From Streptomyces sp. R302 (GTDB lineage Bacteria > Actinomycetota > Actinomycetes > Streptomycetales > Streptomycetaceae): 64,000 nucleotides of DNA. The notes under the pieces were generated by a model that saw nothing but the letters and a program-made list of their open reading frames with translations, was not told the DNA's origin and searched no databases. The position numbers were made by a program, and so were the translations under genes. The stretch is taken from assembly GCF_012927245.1 (NCBI RefSeq), contig NZ_JABBGE010000008.1:62001-126000 (forward strand), read 5' to 3'. This document shows, piece after piece, positions 41,940-51,059 of this stretch (position 1 is the first letter of the stretch; every line of letters begins with the position of its first letter).

Positions 41940-44156
41940 ATGTCCACCGCCCCACGCATCTGCCCCCTCTGCGAAGCGACCTGCGGACTCGTCCTGACCC
42001 TCGACGGCAGCCGGGTCACCGGCGCCCGAGGCGACCGGGACGACGTCTTCAGCCGAGGCTTCGTCTGCCCGAAGGGCGCCGCCTTCCCCCAGATCGACGC
42101 CGACCCCGACCGGCTGCGCACCCCCCTCGTCCGCGAGAACGGCGAGCTCCGCGAAGCGAGCTGGGAGGAGGCCTTCGGCACGATCGCGGCGAGAATCCGC
42201 CCGCTGATCGAGGATTACGGCCCCGACTCCCTGGGCATCGTCCTGGGCAACCCCAACGTCCACACGATGGCCGGAGCGCTCTACCCGCCCCTCCTCCTCC
42301 GCGCCACGGGCACGAGCAACCTCTTCACCGCCTCCACGCTCGACCAGATGCCCAAGCACGTCTCCAGCGGCCTCCTCTTCGGCGACCCCTTCGCCGTCCC
42401 CGTGCCCGACCTGGACCGCACCGACCACCTCCTGGTCATCGGCGCCAACCCGCTGGACTCCAACGGAAGTCTGTGCACCGCCCCCGACTTCCCCGGCCGG
42501 CTCGCCGCGCTGCGCCGACGCGGCGGCACCCTCACCGTCGTCGACCCCCGCCGCACCCGCACCGCCCGCCTCGCCGACCGCCACCTCGCCCCGCGGCCCG
42601 GCACCGACGCCCTCCTCCTGGCCGCCCTCGTCCACACCCTCTTCGCCGAGGACCTCGCCGACCCCGGCCCGCTCGCCGGCCGCACCGAGGGCGTCGACCA
42701 GGTCCGGGACGCCGTACGGGAGTTCACCCCCGAGGCCGTCGCCCCCGTCTGCGAGCTCGACCCCGGTACGATCCGCGCCGTCGCCCGGGAGCTCGCCGCC
42801 GCGCCCACCGCCGCCGTCTACGGGCGGATGGGCAGCTCCACCGTGTCCCACGGCACCCTCGCCAACTGGCTCGTCGACGTCCTCAACGTCCTCACCGGCA
42901 ACCTCGACCGGCCCGGCGGCGCCCTCTTCCCCCGCTCCGCCACCGCTTCCGCGCCCCGCCCCGCCGGGCCCGGCCGCGGCTTCCTCCTCGGCCGCCGCCA
43001 CAGCCGCGTCTCCGGACACCCCGAGGTCAAGGGGGAGTTCCCGCTCGCCGCGCTCGCCGAGGAGATCGACACCCCGGGGGAGGGCCGTATCCGGGCCCTG
43101 ATCACCATCGCCGCCAACCCCGTCCTCTCCGCCCCCGACGGCCTCCGGCTCGACGCGGCCCTCGAAGGCCTCGATCTGATGGTCTGCGTCGACCCCTACC
43201 TCAACGAGACGACCCGTCACGCCGACGTCCTGCTGCCCCCGCCGCCGCCCTCCCAGAGCGCCCACTTCGACTTCGCCTTCAACGGGTTCGCCGTCCGCGA
43301 CCAGGTCCGCTACACCCCGGCCGCCGTCCCCCTGGAGGCCGGGCGGATGGACGAGTGCGAGATCCACGCCCGGCTGATCCTCGCCGCGTCGGGCATGCAC
43401 GGAGCGCCGCCGTCGGCCGTCGACGACCTCGCCGTCGACGCCACGCTCGCCAAGGCCGTCACCCAGCCGTACTCGCCCGCGTACGGCGCCGATCCCAAGG
43501 AGTTCGCCGCCGGGCTCGGCGGGGCGAGCGGAGCCGAGCGGCGCCTTGACCTGATGCTGCGCCTCGGCCCGTACGAGCTCACCCTCGACGAGCTGAAGGC
43601 CCACCCGCACGGCATCGACCTCGGCCCGCTCGAGCCCCGCCTGGGCGAGGTCCTGAAGACCCGCAGCGGCCGGATCGAGCTCCTCCCGGACCCGATCGCC
43701 GCCGACCTGCCCCGGCTGCGGGCCGCCCTCACCGCCGTACCGGAGCCGGCGCGCCTCCAGCTGGTGGGCCGCCGCCATCTGCGCTCCAACAACAGCTGGC
43801 TCCACAACACCCCCGCCCTCAACGGCGGTTCCAACCGGTGCACCCTCCAGGTGCACCCGGAGGACGCCGAGCGGCTGCGGCTCGCCGACGGCGGCCCCGC
43901 CAGGATCAAGGGCGCGGGCGGCGAGCTGACGGCGGAGGTCGAGGTCACCGACGCGGTACGGCCCGGGGTCGTCAGCCTGCCGCACGGCTGGGGCCACGAC
44001 CGCCCCGGGACCCGGATGACCGTGGCCGCCGCCCGGCCCGGCGTCAACGTCAACCAGCTGCTCGACGGCACCCTCCTCGACCCGCTCTCCGGCACCGCCG
44101 TCCTCAACGGCTTCCCCGTCGAGGTGACCCCGCTCGCACCCGCAACCCCGCTGTGA
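41940..44156 (+). CDS. Molybdopterin-dependent oxidoreductase (DMSO reductase family)
   Basis: A 738-residue enzyme. The N-terminal [4Fe-4S] site is CPLCEATCGLVLTLDG...CPKG (CxxCxxxC, then Cys about 30 residues later). The molybdopterin domain follows (GIVLGNPNVHTMAGALYPPLLLRATGTSN, LLVIGANPLDSNG, VVDPRRTRTARLADRHLAPRPGTDALLLAALVH), and the C-terminal dinucleotide-binding domain includes NNSWLHNTP and LPHGWGHDRPG. No Tat signal is present, so it is cytoplasmic, as in assimilatory or formate-dehydrogenase-like members. The residue after LVIGANPLDSNG does not identify the metal ligand. No FdhD or electron-transfer partner is adjacent. GGGAG precedes the ATG. Confidence 0.92.
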   Translation: MSTAPRICPLCEATCGLVLTLDGSRVTGARGDRDDVFSRGFVCPKGAAFPQIDADPDRLRTPLVRENGELREASWEEAFGTIAARIRPLIEDYGPDSLGIVLGNPNVHTMAGALYPPLLLRATGTSNLFTASTLDQMPKHVSSGLLFGDPFAVPVPDLDRTDHLLVIGANPLDSNGSLCTAPDFPGRLAALRRRGGTLTVVDPRRTRTARLADRHLAPRPGTDALLLAALVHTLFAEDLADPGPLAGRTEGVDQVRDAVREFTPEAVAPVCELDPGTIRAVARELAAAPTAAVYGRMGSSTVSHGTLANWLVDVLNVLTGNLDRPGGALFPRSATASAPRPAGPGRGFLLGRRHSRVSGHPEVKGEFPLAALAEEIDTPGEGRIRALITIAANPVLSAPDGLRLDAALEGLDLMVCVDPYLNETTRHADVLLPPPPPSQSAHFDFAFNGFAVRDQVRYTPAAVPLEAGRMDECEIHARLILAASGMHGAPPSAVDDLAVDATLAKAVTQPYSPAYGADPKEFAAGLGGASGAERRLDLMLRLGPYELTLDELKAHPHGIDLGPLEPRLGEVLKTRSGRIELLPDPIAADLPRLRAALTAVPEPARLQLVGRRHLRSNNSWLHNTPALNGGSNRCTLQVHPEDAERLRLADGGPARIKGAGGELTAEVEVTDAVRPGVVSLPHGWGHDRPGTRMTVAAARPGVNVNQLLDGTLLDPLSGTAVLNGFPVEVTPLAPATPL

Positions 44157-44274
44157 CCTGGGGTTTTGCTCGTATTGCTCACGAGCCGACCCCTTGTTGA
44201 GGCCGGAGGGGGGCACCTACGGTCATCCGGACCGCCGCTCGGCGGCTGTTCAACGGTGAACGTGAGGTGCCTCC

Positions 44275-45693
44275 ATGCTGACCGTCCTCGGCTTCGCCAT
44301 GATCGCGACCTTCCTGGTCCTGATCATGACGAAGAAGATGTCGCCGATCGCGGCGCTCGTCCTGATCCCCGCCCTGTTCTGCGTCGCCGTCGGACAGGGC
44401 GCGCAGCTCGGCGACTACGTCATCGACGGCGTCGGCAAGCTGGCCCCCACCGCGGCCATGCTCATGTTCGCGATCGTCTACTTCGGCGTGATGATCGACG
44501 TCGGCCTCTTCGACCCGATCGTCCGGGCCATCCTGCGCTTCTGCAAGGCCGACCCGGTCCGCGTGGTCGTCGGCACGGCGGTGCTCGCCGCGATCGTCTC
44601 CCTCGACGGCGACGGCTCCACCACCTTCATGATCACCGTCTCGGCGATGTACCCGCTCTACAAGCGGCTCGGCATGAGCCTCGTCGTCCTCACCGGCGTG
44701 GCGGCCACGGCCAACGGCGTGATGAACACCCTGCCCTGGGGCGGTCCCACCGCCCGCGCCGCGACCGCGCTCAAGCTCGACGCCGGTGACATCTTCGTGC
44801 CGATGATCCCGGCCCTGGCGGTCGGCCTGGTGTTCGTGATCGCCCTCGCGTACGTCCTCGGCCGCCGGGAGCGCAAGCGGATCGGCCACCTCACCCTCGA
44901 CGAGGCGCTCGCCCCCGGGGCCGACACGGAGACCGTCCTCGTGGGCGCCGGCGCCGAGGGGAAGGGCGCGGGCGAGGGGCGTCCGGCGCCGCGTACGGGC
45001 GGCGCCGCCGACGCGTCCGGCGATGCGTCCGCCGAGGAGGGGGCCGAGGGCTTCCGGGGTCTCGACCCGGACCGCGCCACCCTCCGGCCCCGGCTGTACT
45101 GGTTCAACGCCGCGCTCACGGTCGGCCTGCTCACCGCGATGATCCTCGAAGTGCTGCCGATCCCGGTGCTCTTCCTCATCGGCGCCGCCCTCGCGCTCAC
45201 CGTGAACTTCCCGCGCCCCGCCGACCAGAAGGAGCGGCTCGCCGCGCACGCGGACAACGTCCTCAACGTCTCCGGCATGGTCTTCGCCGCCGCCGTCTTC
45301 ACCGGCGTCCTCACCGGCACCGGCATGGTCAGGCACATGGCCGACTGGCTGGTCGGCGCCATCCCGGACGCGATGGGCCCGCACATGGCGCTGGTCACCG
45401 GCGTGCTCAGCCTGCCGCTCACCTACTTCATGTCGAACGACGGCTTCTACTTCGGCGTCCTGCCCGTCCTCGCCGAGGCCGGTGCCGCCCATGGCGTCTC
45501 CCCGCTGGAGATCGCCCGCGCCTCGCTCGTCGGCCAGGCGCTGCACATGTCGAGTCCGCTCGTCCCGGCGGTGTACGTGCTGGTCGGCATGGCGAAGGTG
45601 GAGTTCGGCGACCACACCCGTTTCACCGTGAAGTGGGCCGCCCTCACCTCGCTGGTCGTCCTCGGGGCGGCGGTCCTCTTCGGGCTCGTCTGA
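44275..45693 (+). CDS. Citrate-metal symporter, CitMHS family
   Basis: A 472-residue inner-membrane transporter importing citrate as a complex with divalent or ferric metal. About twelve helices are split by a large cytoplasmic loop at about residues 205-275 rich in Gly/Ala/Glu (GAGAEGKGAGEGRPAPRTGGAADASGDASAEEGAEG), longer than in most homologues. Conserved blocks are IVSLDGDGSTTFMITVSAMYPLYKRLGM, NGVMNTLPWGGPTARAATAL and TYFMSNDGFYFGVLPVLAEAG. It matches my memory of S. coelicolor SCO1710, shown to transport metal-citrate. GAGGTG lies before the ATG. It has its own promoter region (44157-44274) and no coupled gene. Confidence 0.94.
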   Translation: MLTVLGFAMIATFLVLIMTKKMSPIAALVLIPALFCVAVGQGAQLGDYVIDGVGKLAPTAAMLMFAIVYFGVMIDVGLFDPIVRAILRFCKADPVRVVVGTAVLAAIVSLDGDGSTTFMITVSAMYPLYKRLGMSLVVLTGVAATANGVMNTLPWGGPTARAATALKLDAGDIFVPMIPALAVGLVFVIALAYVLGRRERKRIGHLTLDEALAPGADTETVLVGAGAEGKGAGEGRPAPRTGGAADASGDASAEEGAEGFRGLDPDRATLRPRLYWFNAALTVGLLTAMILEVLPIPVLFLIGAALALTVNFPRPADQKERLAAHADNVLNVSGMVFAAAVFTGVLTGTGMVRHMADWLVGAIPDAMGPHMALVTGVLSLPLTYFMSNDGFYFGVLPVLAEAGAAHGVSPLEIARASLVGQALHMSSPLVPAVYVLVGMAKVEFGDHTRFTVKWAALTSLVVLGAAVLFGLV

Positions 45694-45821
45694 CGGGCCT
45701 TGGGCCGGAAGGGGGACAGGCGGCCGGGTTCGCGCATGTCGCGACCGTGCGTGTCCATGACGTGACGGATAGTCGGATTATCAGCTGAAATGTCCGACGA
45801 CATCCTCAGGGAGGAACCCGC

Positions 45822-46421
45822 ATGCTCGCTCGTACCGCCCGCCCCCTCGCCGCCGCCTCCGGCCTCGCCCTCGCCGGGCTCGCCGTCTTCGGCGGCGGCC
45901 AGGCCGCCTACGCCGCGCCCGGTGACAACGGCGACGTGAAGATCCACAAGTCGACCACCCCGGTCAACGATCCGCGGAACGAACCGAAGGTCTGCCTGTT
46001 CTACCTCGCCGCCTTCAACTTCGACGACGGGCAGGAGATCACGTGGAAGATCGAGCACCAGCCGGGCGGTGGCGCCGTCGAGGACGGCGAGATCACCCTC
46101 CCCACGGGCGGCGGCCGCGCCAGCAGTGACCTGGGCCTGCCCGACGGCATGTACAAGCTCACCTGGAACTTCGCGGGCGAGCAGGGTGCCGGCAAGCACA
46201 AGGTCTTCCGGGTCGACTGCGAGAACGGCAACGGCGGGAACGGTCACCACAAGCCGCCGCACGGGCCGGTCGGCGCCGGTGGCGGCGGCAGCGCCGAGAT
46301 CGCGGCGGAGGAGGGCGCCTCGGCCCTCGGGGTCGGCGCGGCCGTCGCCGCCGGTCTCGCGGGCGCCGCGGGCCTGGTGCTGATCCGCCGCTCGCGCCGC
46401 CGCAACGATGGCGCTGCGTAA
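45822..46421 (+). CDS. Secreted, membrane-tethered protein paired with class F sortase
   Basis: A 199-residue surface protein. The signal peptide ends near AAYAAPGD (residue 32). The mature domain (about 33-130) is a beta fold, DVKIHKSTTPVNDPRNEPKVCLFYLAAFNFDDGQEITWKIEHQPGGG, ending KHKVFRVDCENG, with one cysteine pair. A Gly/His/Pro linker (NGGNGHHKPPHGPVGAGGGG) leads to a transmembrane helix (GVGAAVAAGLAGAAGLVLI) and RRSRRRN. This is the layout of a sortase substrate, but no LPXTG or LAXTG motif precedes the helix. Its last 14 bases overlap the sortase gene, so the two are co-translated. GGGAGG precedes the ATG. Confidence 0.88.
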   Translation: MLARTARPLAAASGLALAGLAVFGGGQAAYAAPGDNGDVKIHKSTTPVNDPRNEPKVCLFYLAAFNFDDGQEITWKIEHQPGGGAVEDGEITLPTGGGRASSDLGLPDGMYKLTWNFAGEQGAGKHKVFRVDCENGNGGNGHHKPPHGPVGAGGGGSAEIAAEEGASALGVGAAVAAGLAGAAGLVLIRRSRRRNDGAA

Positions 46422-47214
46422 GGCCCGCCTCTCGCGCCGGCGGCGACGGCTCCTCCGGCTCACCAGGACCGTGGCGGTCGCCGCGGTCCTGGTGACCGGG
46501 GGCGTGTGGTGGAGCGGGGACGGGGACCCCGCCGGCCGGCACGCCGTCGCCGGGGCCGACGCCAAACCGGACGCCGAACCCGACGCGGCGGCGCCGGACA
46601 CGAAGTCCCCTCCCGCCGCCGACCACGGGGACGCGCCCCGGAGCCGTACCGGCGCCGCCGCGGGGCGGGCCGACGCGCACACCGCCCCGAAGAAGCCCCC
46701 GGCCCCGAAGAAATCCCCGTCCCCGCCCCCGGCCCCACCCGCCCCGCTCGGCCGCTCCCGCCCCACCCTCCTCGCCGTCCCCGCGATCACCATCGAGGCG
46801 CCCATCCTGGACCTCGGCCTCGACCGGGCGGGCCGGCTCGGCGTGCCGCCGGTCGACGACCCGCAGAAGGTCGGCTGGTACGCCAACGGCCCCGCCCCCG
46901 GCGAGCGGGGCACCGCCGTGGTGGTCGGCCACCGGGACACCCGCACCGGCCCCGCCGTCTTCCTCGACCTCGACTCCCTCGGCCCCGGCAACACCGTCCG
47001 GGTCGCCCGCGCCGACGGGCGGGTCGCCGTCTTCACCGTGGACAAGGTGCGCACCTATCCGAAGTCCGCCTTCCCCGACAAGGAGGTGTACGGCTCCACC
47101 GGCCGCCCCGAACTGCGCCTGCTGACCTGCGGCGGCGCCTATGACCGGGGCTCCGGCTACGACGCGAACATCGTGGTCTTCGCCCACCTCACCGGTGTCG
47201 ACAAGACGATCTGA
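46408..47214 (+). CDS. Class F sortase
   Basis: A 268-residue membrane transpeptidase. A basic N-terminus (RKARLSRRRRRLLRL) and one helix (TVAVAAVLVTGGVWW) anchor it; a long Pro/Lys/Ala stalk (about 40-115) lifts the catalytic domain (about 118-268). Catalytic His is in VVVGHRDT and Cys in LLTCGGAYDRGSGYDANIVVFAHL, where the Arg of AYDRGSG is a candidate third residue. Class F sortases are typical of actinobacteria and their substrates are poorly known. It overlaps the secreted protein gene by 14 bases, making that protein the obvious substrate. It is followed by a terminator. Confidence 0.92.
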   Translation: MALRKARLSRRRRRLLRLTRTVAVAAVLVTGGVWWSGDGDPAGRHAVAGADAKPDAEPDAAAPDTKSPPAADHGDAPRSRTGAAAGRADAHTAPKKPPAPKKSPSPPPAPPAPLGRSRPTLLAVPAITIEAPILDLGLDRAGRLGVPPVDDPQKVGWYANGPAPGERGTAVVVGHRDTRTGPAVFLDLDSLGPGNTVRVARADGRVAVFTVDKVRTYPKSAFPDKEVYGSTGRPELRLLTCGGAYDRGSGYDANIVVFAHLTGVDKTI

Positions 47215-47218
47215 GCGA

Positions 47219-47240
47219 CCGGGGCCTCCGTCGGCCCCGG
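47219..47240 (+). terminator. Hairpin terminator after the sortase gene
   Basis: CCGGGGCC and GGCCCCGG pair perfectly around a 6-base loop, 5 bases after the sortase stop codon. Confidence 0.65.
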
Positions 47241-47366
47241 GTCGGGTACCGTCGCCCGAGAGGGCCTCCGTCCCCGGCCCGAGGCCGCTCGGCGTGCCGC
47301 CCGGAGCCGCCGTGGGAACGCCCGCGCGATGAGATCCGCCCCACTCCGGCAGCCCCTGGCGCCCTA

Positions 47367-47385
47367 AAACTAACGTCGCTAGTTT
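47367..47385. promoter_or_regulatory. TetR-type operator before the aldehyde dehydrogenase
   Basis: AAACTA-ACGTCGC-TAGTTT is a perfect 6-7-6 inverted repeat, extended outside to CCCTAAAA...TTTAGGGG. It lies 76-94 bases before the dehydrogenase start in an otherwise GC-rich gap. A related site with the same geometry is at 52546-52564, next to a tetR gene. Confidence 0.8.
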
Positions 47386-47460
47386 AGGGGTGGTGGAGCC
47401 GAGCCGATCGGCCCCGCCGCCGCAGGCGAGCGGTCGAGTGCAGAGGGAATGGGGAAGCTG

Positions 47461-48852
47461 ATGAAGGCCCACGACGCGATGTACATCGGTGGGGAGTGGC
47501 GGCCCGCGGCCGGCTCCGGGACGATCCCCGTCACCGACCCCGCCACCGAGCAGGTCATCGCCCACGTCCCCGCCGGCACGGCCGAGGACGTCGACGCCGC
47601 CGTGCGCGCCGCCCGCGCCGCGCTGCCCGGCTGGTCCGCCACCCCGCCCGCCGAGCGGGCCGCCCGGATCGCCGCCCTGCGCGACGCGCTCGCCGCCCGT
47701 GCAGAGGAGATCGCCGCCACCGTCACCGCCGAACTCGGCGCCCCGGCGAAGATCGCCGCGGCCGTGCACGCCGGACTGCCGGTCGCGGTGGCCGGCACGT
47801 ACGCCGAACTCGCCGCCACCCACCCCTTCGTGGAGAAGGTCGGCAACTCCACCGTCTACGCGGAGCCGGTCGGCGTCGTCGCCGCCGTCACCCCCTGGAA
47901 CTACCCGCTCCACCAGATCGTCGCCAAGGTCGCCCCGGCCCTCGCCGCCGGCTGCGTCACCGTCCTCAAGCCCGCCGAGGACACCCCGCTCACCGCCCAG
48001 CTCTTCGCCGAGGCCGTCCACGAGGCGGGCCTCCCGGCCGGCGTCTTCAACCTGGTCACCGGCCTCGGCACGGTCGCGGGCCAGGCCCTCGTCGAGCACC
48101 CCGGCGTCGACCTGGTCTCCTTCACCGGCTCCACCGCCGTCGGCGCCCGCATCGGCGCCCTCGCCGGCGCCGCGGTCAAGCGGGTCGCCCTCGAACTCGG
48201 CGGCAAGTCCGCCAACGTCGTCCTGCCGAGCGCCGACCTCGCCAAGGCCGTCGCCGTCGGCGTCGCCAACGTCATGTCCAACTCCGGCCAGACCTGCAGC
48301 GCCTGGACCCGGATGCTGGTCCCCGCCGACCGGTACGAGGAGGCCGTCGCGCTCGCCGCCGAGGCCGCCGCGAAGTACACGCCCGGCGAGCGCCTCGGCC
48401 CCCTGGTCTCCGCCCGCCAGCGCGACCGCGTCCGCGGCTACATCGAGAAGGGCATCGAGGAGGGCGCCCGGCTCGTCACCGGCGGCGCCGAGGCCCCGCT
48501 GGAGACCGGCTACTACGTCGCGCCGACCGTCTTCGCCGACGTCACCCCCGGCATGACCATCGCCCAGGAGGAGATCTTCGGCCCGGTCCTCTCGATCCTC
48601 CGGTACGAGGACGAGGACGAGGCCCTCGCGATCGCCAACGGCACCGAGTACGGCCTCGGCGGCGCCGTCTGGGGCGAGGAGACCGAGGCCGTCGCCTTCG
48701 CCCGCCGCATGGAGACCGGCCAGGTCGACATCAACGGCGGCCGTTTCAACCCGCTCGCCCCCTTCGGCGGCTGGAAGCGCTCCGGCGTCGGCCGGGAGCT
48801 CGGCGCGCACGGCCTCGCCGAGTACCTCCAGACCCGGTCCCTGCAGTTCTGA
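47461..48852 (+). CDS. NAD(P)-dependent aldehyde dehydrogenase
   Basis: A 463-residue ALDH-superfamily enzyme oxidising aldehydes to acids. Seen are VTPWNYPLHQIVAKVAPALAAGCVTVLKPAE (cofactor site with KPAE), FTGSTAVGARI, the catalytic Glu in ELGGKSANVV, the catalytic Cys in NSGQTCSAWTRM and EEIFGPVLSILRYEDEDEA. I prefer the ATG at 47461 because GGGGA lies 6 bases upstream; an in-frame ATG 12 bases earlier has poor spacing. It forms an operon with the zinc alcohol dehydrogenase 71 bases downstream, consistent with alcohol-to-acid oxidation. The 6-7-6 operator upstream suggests TetR control by the gene at 51857. Confidence 0.94.
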   Translation: MKAHDAMYIGGEWRPAAGSGTIPVTDPATEQVIAHVPAGTAEDVDAAVRAARAALPGWSATPPAERAARIAALRDALAARAEEIAATVTAELGAPAKIAAAVHAGLPVAVAGTYAELAATHPFVEKVGNSTVYAEPVGVVAAVTPWNYPLHQIVAKVAPALAAGCVTVLKPAEDTPLTAQLFAEAVHEAGLPAGVFNLVTGLGTVAGQALVEHPGVDLVSFTGSTAVGARIGALAGAAVKRVALELGGKSANVVLPSADLAKAVAVGVANVMSNSGQTCSAWTRMLVPADRYEEAVALAAEAAAKYTPGERLGPLVSARQRDRVRGYIEKGIEEGARLVTGGAEAPLETGYYVAPTVFADVTPGMTIAQEEIFGPVLSILRYEDEDEALAIANGTEYGLGGAVWGEETEAVAFARRMETGQVDINGGRFNPLAPFGGWKRSGVGRELGAHGLAEYLQTRSLQF

Positions 48853-48923
48853 GCCCCGCTCCCTCGCCCCGTCCCGCACCCGCGTCCGCACCCGCGTCCG
48901 CCCCCGCAGAAAGGGAGCTCTCC

Positions 48924-50003
48924 GTGATACGTGCCGCCGTCCTGCCCGCCGTCGGTGCCCCGCTGGAGATCACCGGCATCGAGCTGCCCGAGCCCGGCCC
49001 CGGCCAGGTCCGGATCCGGCTCGCCGCGGCCGGCGTCTGCCACTCCGACCTGTCGCTGTCCAACGGCACCATGCGCGTCCCGGTCCCGGCCGTCCTCGGC
49101 CACGAGGGCGCGGGCACCGTCGTCTCCGTCGGCGAAGGCGTCACCCACGTCGCCCCCGGCGACGGCGTGGTCCTCAACTGGGCGCCGTCCTGCGGCACCT
49201 GCCACCCCTGCTCGCTCGGCGAGGTCTGGCTCTGCGTCAACGCCCTGAACGGCGCCGCGAACGTGTACGCCCGCACCGCCGACGGCCGCGAGCTGCACCC
49301 GGGCCTCAACGTGGCCGCCTTCGCCGAGGAGACGGTCGTCGCCGCCGACTGCGTCCTGCCCGTCCCGGAGGGCGTACCGCTCGCCGACGCCGCCCTGCTC
49401 GGCTGCGCCGTCCTCACCGGCTGGGGGGCCGTGCACCACGCGTCCCGCGTCCGGGCGGGCGAGACCGTCGCCGTCTTCGGCGTCGGCGGCGTCGGCCTCG
49501 CCACCCTCCAGGCCGCCCGGATCGCCGGGGCCTCCACGATCGTCGCCGTGGACGTCTCCCCGGAGAAGGAGGAGCTGGCCCGGGCCGCCGGAGCCACCGA
49601 GTACGTCGTGGCCTCCGAGAAGACCGCCCGCGACGTCCGGGCGCTGACCGGCGGGCACGGCGTCGACGTCGCCGTCGAGTGCGTGGGCCGCGCCGTCACC
49701 ATCCGCACCGCCTGGGAGTCCACCCGGCGCGGCGGCCGCGCCACCGTCGTCGGCATCGGCGGCAAGGACCAGCAGGTGTCCTTCAACGCCCTGGAGATCT
49801 TCCACTGGGGCCGCACCCTCGCCGGCTGCGTGTACGGCAACTCGGACCCGGCCGCCGACCTGCCCGTCATCGCCGCGCACATCCGCGACGGCCGCTTCGA
49901 CCTGGGCGCGCTCGTCACCGAACGGATCACCCTCGACGGCATCCCCGGCGCCTTCGACGCCATGCTTGCGGGCAAGGGCGGCCGCGCACTCGTCGTCTTC
50001 TGA
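48924..50003 (+). CDS. Zinc-dependent alcohol dehydrogenase, class III-like
   Basis: A 359-residue MDR-family dehydrogenase. Catalytic zinc ligands are CHSD (Cys near residue 37) and GHEGAGTV; the structural zinc uses four cysteines in CGTCHPCSLGEVWLC. The Rossmann motif is VAVFGVGGVGLATLQAA, followed by VDVS with the NAD-selecting Asp. C-terminal GRFDLGALVTERITLDGIPGAFDAM is standard. The GTG at 48924 has AAGGGAG about 7 bases upstream. It follows the aldehyde dehydrogenase and likely supplies it with aldehyde; NDMA- or mycothiol-dependence cannot be told from sequence. Confidence 0.94.
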   Translation: MIRAAVLPAVGAPLEITGIELPEPGPGQVRIRLAAAGVCHSDLSLSNGTMRVPVPAVLGHEGAGTVVSVGEGVTHVAPGDGVVLNWAPSCGTCHPCSLGEVWLCVNALNGAANVYARTADGRELHPGLNVAAFAEETVVAADCVLPVPEGVPLADAALLGCAVLTGWGAVHHASRVRAGETVAVFGVGGVGLATLQAARIAGASTIVAVDVSPEKEELARAAGATEYVVASEKTARDVRALTGGHGVDVAVECVGRAVTIRTAWESTRRGGRATVVGIGGKDQQVSFNALEIFHWGRTLAGCVYGNSDPAADLPVIAAHIRDGRFDLGALVTERITLDGIPGAFDAMLAGKGGRALVVF

Positions 50004-50042
50004 GCCCGCCCCGATTCCGCGTTCCGTCCCGAGGTCCGGACG

Positions 50043-50996
50043 TCACGAGGCGTCCGCGGCCTCCTTCGGATCGGAGGCGGGGGCGGAGGCGGGGGCGACG
50101 GCCGGGGCGGCGGCCCCGCGCGGGCGGGACCGGGACACCGCCACCCCGGCCAGGCACAGCGCGCCGCCCACCAGCGTCAGCGCCCCCGGCAGCTCGCCGA
50201 GCAGCGCCCAGGCCATCAGGACCACCAGGGCGGGCACGGCGTACGTCGTCGCGCCCATCCGTCCCGCGGTCGTCCGCGCCAGCGCGTACGCCCAGGTCGT
50301 GAAGGCGAGCGCGGTCGGGAACACCCCGAGGTAGACCATGTTCACGGTCGCCGACAGCGGCGCCCGCGCCGCCTCCGTCACCAGCTGCCCGGCGAAGGGG
50401 AGGCAGGCCGCGGCGCCGATCGCGCAGCCGAAGGTCGTCACCTGGAGCGGGCTCGCGTGCGCCAGGGCCGGCTTCTGCGCCACGACCCCGCCCGCGTACG
50501 CCACCGCCGCCACCAGGCAGAGCACCACGCCGAGCACCGAGGCGTGGCCGTCCTCGCCGGACATCGACAGGCCCACGGCCACCGCGCCGGCGAAGGACAC
50601 CGCCATGCCGGCGAGCAGCCGGGGCGGCAGCCGCTCGCCCAGGAGGCGGGCGCCGAGCAGGGCGATCAGGATCGGGCCGATGTTGACGAGCATCGCCGCG
50701 GTACCGGCGTCGACCTCCCGCTCGCCCCAGTTCAGGACCACCATGTACGCCCCGAACCAGAGCAGCCCGGAGACGAGGATCCCCGGCCACGCGCCCCGGG
50801 CCGGCAGCCCCTCGCGCCGGATCAGGAGGACGGCCCCCAGGACCAGTGCCCCGGCGAGCAGCCGCCCGAGTGCGAGCGCGCCGGGGGAGTAGGCGGCCCC
50901 GGCGCTGCGGATGGAGACGAAGGCGGACGCCCAGAGGACGACGGTGACCCCGGCGGCGGCGAGCGCGAGCCGGGCGGAGGAGGCGTTTTTCGGCAT
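50043..50996 (-). CDS. EamA/DMT-family transporter
   Basis: A 317-residue inner-membrane exporter with ten helices in two EamA repeats. The first begins LALAAAGVTVVLWASAFVSIRSAGAAYSPGALALGRLLAG and the second at LGVVLCLVAAVAYAGGVVAQKPALAH, ending in a charged tail. The WASAFVSIR and NWGEREVDAGTAAMLVNIGPI blocks are typical of metabolite-exporting DMT proteins. Substrates are unknown. The ATG at 50996 is chosen; the longer frame to 51101 would run into the tandem repeat region and lacks homology. Convergent with the alcohol dehydrogenase. Confidence 0.9.
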   Translation of the reverse strand: MPKNASSARLALAAAGVTVVLWASAFVSIRSAGAAYSPGALALGRLLAGALVLGAVLLIRREGLPARGAWPGILVSGLLWFGAYMVVLNWGEREVDAGTAAMLVNIGPILIALLGARLLGERLPPRLLAGMAVSFAGAVAVGLSMSGEDGHASVLGVVLCLVAAVAYAGGVVAQKPALAHASPLQVTTFGCAIGAAACLPFAGQLVTEAARAPLSATVNMVYLGVFPTALAFTTWAYALARTTAGRMGATTYAVPALVVLMAWALLGELPGALTLVGGALCLAGVAVSRSRPRGAAAPAVAPASAPASDPKEAADAS

Positions 50997-51059
50997 GCCC
51001 CGACGGTAGGGCGTCCATCGTTCGGCCCACACCGCAATATCCCGCGCCCTCCCGTCACG

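Noticed and set aside
41166..44216. A 1016-codon minus-strand frame opposite the TetR and molybdopterin oxidoreductase genes
   Set aside because: Same pattern of low-complexity shadow; no start signal or domain.
46159..48891. A 910-codon minus-strand frame opposite the sortase and aldehyde dehydrogenase genes
   Set aside because: It runs across a terminator, an operator and two well-identified genes, and its translation is repetitive GD/GG/GE sequence. It is a codon-bias shadow.
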